Positions 1 to 6,278 of a stretch of 64,000 bases of DNA are shown piece by piece. Under the pieces are notes generated by a model, which saw nothing but the letters and a program-made list of their open reading frames with translations, did not search any database and had not been told where the DNA came from. This stretch comes from Pyrinomonadaceae bacterium MAG19_C2-C3 (GTDB lineage: Bacteria; Acidobacteriota; Blastocatellia; Pyrinomonadales; Pyrinomonadaceae). The stretch lies in the NCBI GenBank assembly GCA_024330265.1, contig JANDLT010000016.1:1-64000 (forward strand). Direction: 5' to 3'. The position numbers and the translations under genes are program-made. Position 1 is the first letter of the stretch. Each line of letters begins with the position of its first letter.

Positions 1-52
1 ACACGCGGCAGACGAAGCTCGTGCGGAGATTCGTAAGGCGATAGGAGTCTAA
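1..52 (+). CDS. 3' end of an upstream phage gene (partial)
   Basis: An open frame enters from the left edge, starting with the codon at position 2, and ends at TAA 50-52. It encodes the last 16 residues of a protein rich in Ala, Glu and Arg. It is too short to identify. The codon use resembles the genes that follow. About 118 bases without a gene separate it from the next small ORF; they contain a short GC-rich inverted repeat near 67-85 and nothing else that I recognise. Confidence 0.35.
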   Translation, partial: HAADEARAEIRKAIGV

Positions 53-170
53 CGCCTGAGCTAACGGGCGGCGACGAACCGCCGCTACACGCAAGCCTCG
101 CGCATGAAAGCTACGCTATTCGCCGTCCCGTTCAGCGATTTGTTCGGCGGCGCGATACGGAGAAACTACG

Positions 171-353
171 ATGATTCAATTAACTGATGAAGAGCGCGAA
201 AATCGCCGCCTGTGGAAAGTCAAAGAACGCGCCGAAAAGATTTACCAAGGGCGGCATCGCGTTCACGACGAGGACGCGCGGAGCAACATTTACCACGACA
301 TCATCATGCTCGGTCACGCACTCAAGGTCGTTGACGGGCAGATGTCAGAATAA
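171..353 (+). CDS. small charged hypothetical phage protein
   Basis: This 60-residue protein is very rich in charged residues (many Glu, Arg, Lys, His) and looks helical. A CGGAGA ribosome site lies about 8 bases before the ATG. It has no membrane segment or cysteine motif, and I do not recognise the family. It stands alone ahead of a promoter-hairpin element and is probably an accessory early or middle gene of the prophage. That it is real is an inference from its start signals and clean reading frame. Confidence 0.55.
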   Translation: MIQLTDEERENRRLWKVKERAEKIYQGRHRVHDEDARSNIYHDIIMLGHALKVVDGQMSE

Positions 354-423
354 GCGATAGCCGCCGAACTATGTGGTTATGTGACTTTTGCAAGATAACA
401 CCGCTTTGTGGACTGAGTTTTTC

Positions 424-452
424 TTGTGAAGTTGCGGCGCATCGGCTATGCT
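424..452 (+). promoter_or_regulatory. candidate sigma-70 promoter of leader element copy 1
   Basis: TTGTGA (424-429) and TATGCT (447-452) are separated by 17 bases. About 50 bases downstream lies the leader hairpin in front of the csbD-like gene. The arrangement is matched by the candidate promoter at 881-909, which supports both. Each hexamer matches consensus only partly. Confidence 0.35.
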
Positions 453-466
453 GGCATCTACATAAG

Positions 467-543
467 CGTCCGCTTACGGACGACATATCTAACAAGGCTT
501 ACGAACAGCCCGCCGCGTTTCAACGGAGACGCGGCGGGCTGTT
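467..543 (+). terminator. structured leader with terminator-like hairpin, copy 1
   Basis: A small hairpin, CGTCCG (467-472) with CGGACG (477-482), is followed by AGGCT (495-499), six bases, then CAGCCC (506-511). The last motif begins a perfect 15-bp stem, 504-518 with 529-543, followed by TGTTATT. GGCT at 496-499 can also pair with AGCC at 507-510, which would exclude the large stem. The same pattern recurs at 923-991, 9803-9846 and 20079-20117. It may be a terminator, attenuator or antitermination leader; the hairpin is certain, its role is not. Confidence 0.7.
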
Positions 544-578
544 TGTTATTCCAACCTAAAACTAAAGGAGATTGAGTC

Positions 579-791
579 ATGGGTCAGCAAAACAGCGATC
601 AGATTGAGGGCAGAATCGGGCAAGCCACAGGGGATGTAAAAGAGGCGGTTGGTAGCGCGACTGGCAACGCGGGACTTGCGCGCGAGGGTGCGGCGGAGCA
701 GGTGGACGGTACGATGCAAGAGGCGGTCGGCGACGCGGAAGCGAAGGTTGGGGATGCGTTGCACGACGCGGGGGATGTTGTCGGTCGTTAG
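579..791 (+). CDS. CsbD-like general stress protein carried by the prophage
   Basis: This 70-residue soluble protein resembles the CsbD family of small bacterial stress proteins. It opens with the family pattern (DQIEGR...GQATGDVKEAVG) and consists of amphipathic helical repeats rich in Gly, Ala, Glu and Asp. A strong AAAGGAGAT ribosome site precedes the ATG. The gene has its own promoter-hairpin unit upstream and its own terminator downstream (813-859), so it looks like a moron expressed independently from the prophage. CsbD proteins have no well-defined molecular function; benefit to the stressed lysogen is an inference. Confidence 0.75.
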   Translation: MGQQNSDQIEGRIGQATGDVKEAVGSATGNAGLAREGAAEQVDGTMQEAVGDAEAKVGDALHDAGDVVGR

Positions 792-812
792 GGGGTAGCG
801 ACGAACAACGTC

Positions 813-859
813 AAAAGAGTCTCTGCGCGATTGATGAGGAAGCACGCAGAGACTCTTTT
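813..859 (+). terminator. intrinsic terminator after the CsbD-like gene
   Basis: A perfect 15-bp stem (813-827 with 845-859) encloses a 17-base loop. The stem ends in TTTT and is followed by CGTTT. The A-rich left arm makes it potentially bidirectional. Confidence 0.85.
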
Positions 860-880
860 CGTTTCAGTTTGAAAAAATGC

Positions 881-909
881 TTGCACGCGATTCGCATTAC
901 TTGTACTGT
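881..909 (+). promoter_or_regulatory. candidate sigma-70 promoter of leader element copy 2
   Basis: TTGCAC (881-886) and TACTGT (904-909) are 17 bases apart, directly after the previous terminator. The leader hairpin and the endolysin gene follow. The layout matches the 424-452 candidate. Confidence 0.35.
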
Positions 910-922
910 GCGAAAGCAACAA

Positions 923-991
923 GTCCTCAACGGACGCTAACATTTAAGGCTTTCTAACAGCCCGCATCGGTTCACATTGAACCGATGCGGG
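923..991 (+). terminator. structured leader with terminator-like hairpin, copy 2
   Basis: GTCC (923-926) can pair with GGAC (932-935). Then come AGGCT (947-951), six bases, CAGCCC (958-963) and a perfect 13-bp stem (961-973 with 979-991) followed by TGTTTCACTTT. ACGGACG occurs at 930-936, as it does at 476-482 in copy 1. The endolysin ATG at 1013 is only 21 bases past the stem and has no ribosome site. Confidence 0.7.
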
Positions 992-1012
992 TGTTTCACT
1001 TTCCCGACTCTC

Positions 1013-1489
1013 ATGACGCTTGATTTACAGCAACTCTCTCCGCATTTCACTTTATGGGATTTTGTTACGTCTCAGACGGCGGAGCGAAACGGCATCAACA
1101 ACACTCCCTCGGCACAAGTGATTGCAAACCTAACCAAGCTGTGCGGCGAGGTTTTAGAACCTGCGCGGTGCGCTCTCGGTGCGCTGAAAATATCTAGCGG
1201 CTACCGTTCGCGGGCTTTGAACAGGGCTGTCGGCGGCAGTCTGACGAGTCATCACGTTTCAGGTTGGGCGGCGGACGTGCAGCCTTACGACGTATCGAAA
1301 TTAGAGTTTGCGAAGTGGGTCAAAACGCACTGCCGGACAGACCAGATAATTTTAGAATTTGGGCAAGTTTTAGTAAGTGGCGTGATTGAACCAGCGTGGG
1401 TTCACGTCAGTTGTCACCCGCGCCTGCGCGGTCAGGTGCTTGAAATCAACTCACGCACGGGCGGCAAATACGTCCCCGTCAAATTATGA
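1013..1489 (+). CDS. M15A-family peptidase, phage endolysin
   Basis: This 158-residue protein resembles the M15 zinc D-Ala-D-Ala carboxypeptidase family, which cuts peptidoglycan cross-link peptides and often serves as phage endolysin. The family motif SxHxxGxAxD lies at residues 79-88 (zinc ligands His81 and Asp88), and the third ligand His131 is in WVHV. The N-terminal FTLWDFVTSQTAERNGI stretch is typical of the M15A subgroup. I place the start at 1013 because an earlier in-frame codon at 977 lies inside the leader hairpin. There is no export signal, so holins would be needed for release; two candidates follow. Confidence 0.85.
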   Translation: MTLDLQQLSPHFTLWDFVTSQTAERNGINNTPSAQVIANLTKLCGEVLEPARCALGALKISSGYRSRALNRAVGGSLTSHHVSGWAADVQPYDVSKLEFAKWVKTHCRTDQIILEFGQVLVSGVIEPAWVHVSCHPRLRGQVLEINSRTGGKYVPVKL

Positions 1490-1498
1490 AAGGAAATT

Positions 1499-1687
1499 AT
1501 GGCTAACGAACCTAGCACGCATGGATGGAAAACTTATCTCGCGGGCGCAAGCGCGATTCTCACGGGAGTGATTGCACTCACCAACGGAGATGCGGAAGTC
1601 GGCGCGCTCGGCATCATCAACGGCTTCGCGCTGTTCGGATTGCGCGGCGCGCTCGCCAAAGTTATCAGCTTAATTAGTAACAGGTGA
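1499..1687 (+). CDS. small membrane protein, holin candidate A
   Basis: This 62-residue protein has two predicted hydrophobic segments (about residues 12-27 and 35-52). It begins ten bases after the endolysin behind a GGAAATT site. It shares the pattern GWKTY, a small-residue-rich helix, a short loop and a second helix ending near Arg with the product of 2841-3110, so the two appear to be paralogues. Size, topology and position suggest a holin or antiholin; I recognise no named family. Confidence 0.6.
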   Translation: MANEPSTHGWKTYLAGASAILTGVIALTNGDAEVGALGIINGFALFGLRGALAKVISLISNR

Positions 1688-1691
1688 ACGA

Positions 1692-2018
1692 ATGTTACAA
1701 AAGATTTTGCTGTGGCTGGTGCGCTTGGTTGAACGACGGTTGGACGGCGATTTAGACAACGAATTGCGTCTCTACCAAATGCGCCGCCAGACAGTTGAAT
1801 ATGAAATCGCGAAAGATGCGCAACGTATCAAGGAGTGCGAGTCACGGCTAATTGAAATCGGGACGCAACGCGCATCGCTCCAACGGGAAGTTGACGTGGG
1901 CATCCTAGTAATTGAAGAACTGAAATCAGAATTGGAGAAAATAGATGAAGGCACGAGGATTAAACAATTTGAAATCACACATCGCTCTGATAGTGATGTG
2001 CTTCGCACTGCTTTTTAG
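1692..2018 (+). CDS. membrane-anchored coiled-coil protein of the lysis block
   Basis: This 108-residue protein has a short hydrophobic N-terminus (residues 2-12), then a long charged helix with heptad spacing that is probably a coiled coil. It ends inside the next gene with a 74-base overlap. It may be part of the spanin apparatus or a structural accessory; the sequence does not decide. Tight coupling to its neighbours supports that it is expressed. Confidence 0.6.
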   Translation: MLQKILLWLVRLVERRLDGDLDNELRLYQMRRQTVEYEIAKDAQRIKECESRLIEIGTQRASLQREVDVGILVIEELKSELEKIDEGTRIKQFEITHRSDSDVLRTAF

Positions 2019-2472
2019 CTCCCCATCGGTTATCGCGGCGCAGCAGGAAGCATCGCCGGACGTGCAAATCAACGTCGTCGAATCTCTGCCAAACGGCGAA
2101 TATATTGTGCGCGTGAACGGTACGGAGCAACGCACGATTACCGCCGAACACGCCCGCGCGATTGCACGCGACAAAGCCGAACTCGAATCGTTGCGACTCG
2201 TTAAAACTAATCTCGAAGCCCAACGCGCGGAGCTTCAAAACCTATTTAATACATCGAAAAAAGACGCACAATTAGCCGTCACCCAAGCCGCGCTTGAGCG
2301 TGAACGCGCAAGCAGATTTGAAGCGATGTACCACGGTGAGAACGCCTTGCGCTTACAGTCCGAGCAGTTACAGCGACGCGGGCGGGTCACACAATTCTTT
2401 GAGAACCCATTTGTTCAAGTCGGCTTTCGAGCCGCGTTGCCGATTGCTCAAACGTGGCTGACTGCCAAGTAG
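1945..2472 (+). CDS. secreted coiled-coil protein, spanin-like
   Basis: This 175-residue protein has a basic N-terminus, a hydrophobic stretch at about residues 12-32 ending in SVIAAQ (signal peptide or anchor), a short beta-rich region, a long Glu/Arg/Ala coiled coil (about 65-145) and a hydrophobic C-terminus. Rz-type inner-membrane spanins have an N-terminal anchor and a periplasmic coiled coil, and the gene sits in the lysis block. No separate outer-membrane spanin lipoprotein is evident, so the spanin role is an inference. Confidence 0.55.
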   Translation: MKARGLNNLKSHIALIVMCFALLFSSPSVIAAQQEASPDVQINVVESLPNGEYIVRVNGTEQRTITAEHARAIARDKAELESLRLVKTNLEAQRAELQNLFNTSKKDAQLAVTQAALERERASRFEAMYHGENALRLQSEQLQRRGRVTQFFENPFVQVGFRAALPIAQTWLTAK

Positions 2473-2487
2473 TCCGCCAAGTAATTT

Positions 2488-2871
2488 ATGCCGCACGCCC
2501 TCGTCGTCGAAGATTATCAAAACCTCGCGGAACTACTGGCACGCGCGCTTAACAAAGCGGGCTGGCAGACAACCGTTACGCTCTCTGCCGCCGAAGCACT
2601 TGCAGCAGCAGAGAGCGTAAGTTTTGATTTGGTACTTTCGGACATCGGCTTGCCGGGTATGAGCGGTTACGAATTGATACGGCGGTTGCGACGGCTACCG
2701 CCCTACCGATGTACACCGGCAATCGCTCTTACCGGCTTCGCTTGCTACGACGACCGCGCCCGCTCACTTGCCGCCGGATTCGATGAACACGTCACGAAGC
2801 CGGTAAATCCGCAGACGCTGCTCAATAAGATAAAGTGGGTATGCCAGAACAAAAGACAGAACAAAAATTAA
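2488..2871 (+). CDS. stand-alone CheY-like response regulator receiver
   Basis: This 127-residue protein is a complete receiver domain with no output domain. The acidic pair Glu8-Asp9, the phospho-acceptor Asp52 (in LVLSDIGLPGMSG), the switch Thr82 (ALTGF) and Lys104 (TKP) are all present, so it should accept phosphate from a histidine kinase. It lies between spanin-like and holin-like genes of the prophage, and the next gene starts inside it. A receiver in a phage lysis cassette is unusual. No kinase is encoded in the window, so a host kinase is the likely partner. Timing of lysis or rewiring of host signalling are possible roles, both speculative. Confidence 0.9.
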   Translation: MPHALVVEDYQNLAELLARALNKAGWQTTVTLSAAEALAAAESVSFDLVLSDIGLPGMSGYELIRRLRRLPPYRCTPAIALTGFACYDDRARSLAAGFDEHVTKPVNPQTLLNKIKWVCQNKRQNKN

Positions 2872-3110
2872 GAACCCGCGACATCATCGGCTGGAAGACG
2901 TATGCCGTCGCTGCGCTCTCCTGCGTACTGGGCATTGTCGCGTTTTCGCATGGCTACCTTGCCGACGGGCTGAAAGGCGTGGTGTTCGGCTTGGCTTTGA
3001 TTGCGTCGCGCGATGTGCAGGGGAAAATCATGCGCGTGATTGAGAGCGAACGCCGCGCGTTTGACGATTTGCGCGCGACTATCGAGGCGCACCTGCCGCG
3101 CAACGATTAA
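2841..3110 (+). CDS. small membrane protein, holin candidate B
   Basis: This protein of about 89 residues has two hydrophobic segments and a basic/acidic C-terminal helix. It shares GWKTY and the spacing of small residues with the product of 1499-1687, and the C-terminal tail is extra. Its start lies inside the receiver gene; GTG at 2835 is an alternative. Paralogous holin/antiholin pairs occur in phages, and that is the best guess here. Confidence 0.6.
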   Translation: MPEQKTEQKLRTRDIIGWKTYAVAALSCVLGIVAFSHGYLADGLKGVVFGLALIASRDVQGKIMRVIESERRAFDDLRATIEAHLPRND

Positions 3111-3114
3111 CTCC

Positions 3115-3531
3115 ATGACGATATTTCTATTACAGGAACTTATACCGTGGGGTCAGATTGTGCAGTTCGGTCCGACGGTCGTGCTGCTGACGCTGATTCT
3201 ACTGTTTCTGATTCGCGTAGCACCAACCTACAAAGAAATCAAAGTCAAGGAACTAGAAGTGCGTGGATTGGAGAGTCATAGCAAAAGCGAACAAGCAGCG
3301 TCATTATCCCAGCTCGCATCATCATTGAAGGAGATTGCGGTTGAGCAACGACGGGCGACGGAGACGGTGCAGATTTTACAGCGTGTCAATGCCGACTCAA
3401 CCGACAGGCTGACGGTTTCGGTCGAGCGGCTTGCCGAGCGGGTGCAACAACAAGAGGAAAATTGCGGCGAATGTCGCGGGCGATTGGAGAGATTAGAGAC
3501 AAATGCCACACAAGGAAATTCGTCAAAATAG
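3115..3531 (+). CDS. membrane-anchored coiled-coil protein, Mu gp25 (DUF2730)-like
   Basis: This 138-residue protein has one transmembrane helix (about residues 13-34), followed by a charged heptad-patterned region to the end. Mu-like phages encode a protein of this size and layout immediately before gp26, gp27 and the terminase, and the order is the same here. I start at ATG 3115 rather than further upstream because the longer frame would run through the previous gene. Assignment is by position and architecture. Confidence 0.55.
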   Translation: MTIFLLQELIPWGQIVQFGPTVVLLTLILLFLIRVAPTYKEIKVKELEVRGLESHSKSEQAASLSQLASSLKEIAVEQRRATETVQILQRVNADSTDRLTVSVERLAERVQQQEENCGECRGRLERLETNATQGNSSK

Positions 3532-3865
3532 AAACGAGCGGTTTCGCGGTTATATGGTGTATCTGATCTACAAAGCACGCCCGCATCGTCTCGAACTCTC
3601 GCAGTTGCAGCGTCTGCTCGACGCACGCAATTTTCCCGCGTCGCGTCTGCGACTGGCGGAAGAACTGTCTTTTTTGTGCGACGCAGGCTTGATTGCGATT
3701 AACCACAACGACACACAAATGGGCGGTGTGGATTGGCTCGAACGCTTCGCCGATTCCGACGCCGACCAAGAAATCGCCGACGCCCTTCGCGCCAAGCTGA
3801 CGACGGCGGGCGTGAATTTCCAAGAATCAACGAAACCGTTTGAAGGCATCGCGCGCGTCGAGTGA
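3503..3865 (+). CDS. winged-helix-like protein, Mu gp26-like
   Basis: This 120-residue protein overlaps the previous gene by 29 bases. Residues about 18-70 read like a winged helix: helices around LSQLQRLLDARNF and SRLRLAEELSFLCDAGLI, then a strand pair. Mu gp26 and its relatives have the same size, position and fold signature, between gp25 and gp27. A role in packaging or head assembly is inferred from position; DNA binding is plausible but not shown. Confidence 0.6.
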   Translation: MPHKEIRQNRNERFRGYMVYLIYKARPHRLELSQLQRLLDARNFPASRLRLAEELSFLCDAGLIAINHNDTQMGGVDWLERFADSDADQEIADALRAKLTTAGVNFQESTKPFEGIARVE

Positions 3866-3871
3866 AATTTT

Positions 3872-4453
3872 ATGGGTCGCCGCCACGTTATTGAAAAGCT
3901 CGACGAATCGCAGTTGGATTTCGTCATCAACGCGATTATCGCTGGGATGACCGACCGCGAAATCTCTATGCAGTTTGAAGAAACTTTCAGTGCGCCGCTC
4001 GCTAAATCGTCACTGAATCGCTGGCGCACAGCCGCCGGTAACGAACTCGCCGAACGTCACCAACTCGCGCGCTATCAAGCGAAACAATTTCTGGAAAATG
4101 TCGGCGAGATAGATGCCGACAAATATCAAACGCTGCTTGGCAGCATCGAAGACCGGCTGCTGACCGCGACGCGCGACGTGATAATGAAAGACCCGTTGAA
4201 GTTGTTGAAAATTCGACAGGAAGAAGAAAATCGAAGGCTCAAGGTTCTCGAACTTGAACTCAAGCGCGAACATTTGGCACTTGACCGGGAACGACTGCGC
4301 GGCGCGGCGATTGACCGCGTGGCGTTGTCGGGTGAGTTACTAAAAGACTTGTTGGAACTCATCGGCAGCGACGCCGACGGCTTGAAATTTATCAAGCGAT
4401 TCGCCAAACCGTTTGACGAGTTTGTGAAAGCGAAGTATGCCGCCACAGCGTAA
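3872..4453 (+). CDS. Mu gp27-like protein (DUF3486), probable small terminase
   Basis: This 193-residue protein begins with the pattern common to DUF3486: a basic start, a helix-turn-helix-like region (about residues 8-55, with ITAGMTDREI-like spacing and KSSLNRW), then a long charged coiled coil and a C-terminal helical part. In Mu-like phages this protein directly precedes the large terminase and is considered the small subunit that recognises the packaging site. It overlaps the terminase gene by 17 bases, which indicates translational coupling. Confidence 0.8.
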   Translation: MGRRHVIEKLDESQLDFVINAIIAGMTDREISMQFEETFSAPLAKSSLNRWRTAAGNELAERHQLARYQAKQFLENVGEIDADKYQTLLGSIEDRLLTATRDVIMKDPLKLLKIRQEEENRRLKVLELELKREHLALDRERLRGAAIDRVALSGELLKDLLELIGSDADGLKFIKRFAKPFDEFVKAKYAATA

Positions 4454-6275
4454 AGCCAAACAGCAAGCGACCAGCGTTGATGATATTTTGCGCCGCGCTG
4501 ACGCACAGGCGGCAGGTGCAGGCGTGACGCTCGACGCCGAGCCGTACACGCTGGATTGGTACAGAGAGGATTACCCGGCGCGCAAGCGTGAGTTTATCGA
4601 ACGGGAAATCAAAATCCGTGATGCGTTTGATAGAAACACACTCAAGGATTTTATTCTCAACGACGCGCAAGTCGAGTTGTTAGATTCGGGAAATGAAGCG
4701 TTCTTTGATGCGAGTCTCGAAGATTATTCTTTGAAGTGTCGGCGGCTTGGCATCTCGACTTTCTATTGTGCTTCATACCTCACGGACGCGATTCTTGAAA
4801 GCGGTCATCACGTCCGCATCGTCGCGCAAGACCCTTCGACGTTGCGCGCTCTGATGCGCTCGCTTAAGGGCATGTACGACAATCTGCGCCCGGAGATTAA
4901 GCCCGCGTCGAAATATAATTCAGTTTATGACCTTGAGTTCGCCGACGAAGAAAAAGGCGTCGTCGGCTCACGCATCTCCGTCTCGGCGGTCGTTCCGGGT
5001 CAAGAAGAGAAAGGGCGCGGTGACACTTTTACCCGGCTGCACCTGACGGAGATTCCCTTCTGGCGCGGCGATGCGGAAACGGCGGCGACCGCCTTGTGCG
5101 ATGCCGCAAAGGGCGGCGTTATCAGTGGCGAATCAACGGCGAAGGGCGTCGGCGATTGGTTTCACCGGAAATACACGCAAGGCAAACTTCATCAAGGCGG
5201 CGTGCGCGCACATTTCTTCGAGTGGTGGTGGAATAGGAATTATCGTATCGCCGGAGCGCAGATTTTGCACCGTGACGGAACGAGGTATTTAGCCGTCGGC
5301 GCGAACCTCGAAAACTTCGACACGCTTGAGCCGGAACGACAAGCAGCCCTTGCCATCTCGAATTACACAGCAGAAGAACGCCTCGCGCGCACGCTCAATC
5401 TGCAATCTGAAAGCGACTGCACGCAACAAGTCCTCGCGCATTTGAAACGCAAAGGTCACGTTGAGGAATCGGCAGATTGGACGTGCGATGAAGTCGCGGA
5501 ATGCCTCGCGTGGCGACGACAAGAGATAGCGAAAAAAGGCGAAAAGAAATTTCGCGTTGAATACCCGGAGAACGATATTGACCCGTTCGCGCAAACGGGT
5601 GGCACGGTCTTCGACCAAGCATACACAGTCGTCGCTTGCGAACCGCGCGGAGCGATAGAGGGTCATAGTTACGTCGTCGGGCTTGACCCAAGCATGGGCA
5701 TTGACGGCGCAGACCCGGCGGCGGTGACGGTGATTGACCGCACGACGGGCGAGCAGGTTCATCACTGGGCGGGATACGAGAAACAGGACGCACAAGCCAA
5801 GCGCGTGTGTGCGTTGTCGGACATTTATAACGCCGCCGAAATCGTAATCGAGTCGAACATGGGCGAAGCGGCGATACTTGAATGTGAGCGATTGGGCTAT
5901 GGTCATCGGCTTTACAAGCACCTTGACGTGCAAACACAGCGAGATGTTGAGGATGGCAAAGTCACAATGCGCGATGCGATGTTGCGCGCCCGTCCCGGCG
6001 TGCAGATGACCGAGCGATTTAAGCGCTTGATAATCGGAATGTTTGAGAAGGCGTGGCGCGAGGGTGACTTCAAGGCGTGCGCGCAGGAGCTATGTGAGGA
6101 ATCCCGTGTGTTCGTTCAAAACGGCGAACGTATGGAAGCCAAATCAGGATTTCACGATGACATCATCATGGTCAATGGTTTTACTTGGTACGTCGTCGTT
6201 AGCTCACACGTCGTGACCGTTGATTTTGTATCTTCGGGGCAGAAGCTTGGCAGCGCGCGGTTGAAAGGTTATTGA
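4437..6275 (+). CDS. terminase large subunit, Mu gp28-like
   Basis: This 612-residue DNA-packaging motor has an N-terminal ATPase with a degenerate Walker A, KCRRLGIST (residues 100-108), and a Walker B-like LHLTEIPFW strand near residue 205. The C-terminal half is an RNase H-type nuclease with GLDPSMG (about 415-421), a middle acidic patch (ESNMGEA) and the final FHDDIIM (about 571-577), giving the three acidic metal-binding positions. It powers DNA translocation through the portal and cuts the DNA. It is translationally coupled to the gp27-like gene and followed after three bases by the portal fusion. Confidence 0.92.
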   Translation: MPPQRKAKQQATSVDDILRRADAQAAGAGVTLDAEPYTLDWYREDYPARKREFIEREIKIRDAFDRNTLKDFILNDAQVELLDSGNEAFFDASLEDYSLKCRRLGISTFYCASYLTDAILESGHHVRIVAQDPSTLRALMRSLKGMYDNLRPEIKPASKYNSVYDLEFADEEKGVVGSRISVSAVVPGQEEKGRGDTFTRLHLTEIPFWRGDAETAATALCDAAKGGVISGESTAKGVGDWFHRKYTQGKLHQGGVRAHFFEWWWNRNYRIAGAQILHRDGTRYLAVGANLENFDTLEPERQAALAISNYTAEERLARTLNLQSESDCTQQVLAHLKRKGHVEESADWTCDEVAECLAWRRQEIAKKGEKKFRVEYPENDIDPFAQTGGTVFDQAYTVVACEPRGAIEGHSYVVGLDPSMGIDGADPAAVTVIDRTTGEQVHHWAGYEKQDAQAKRVCALSDIYNAAEIVIESNMGEAAILECERLGYGHRLYKHLDVQTQRDVEDGKVTMRDAMLRARPGVQMTERFKRLIIGMFEKAWREGDFKACAQELCEESRVFVQNGERMEAKSGFHDDIIMVNGFTWYVVVSSHVVTVDFVSSGQKLGSARLKGY

Positions 6276-6278
6276 TGA

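Noticed and set aside
371-559. 62-residue open frame on + strand
   Set aside because: It covers the promoter and the leader hairpin copy 1, and its C-terminus is the terminator stem; no ribosome site.
977-1012. Earlier in-frame start for the endolysin
   Set aside because: The codon at 977 lies inside the loop of leader copy 2 and adds 12 residues not typical of the family.
5289-5933. 214-residue open frame on - strand
   Set aside because: It lies entirely antisense to the terminase large subunit, with unusual residue composition and no start signals.
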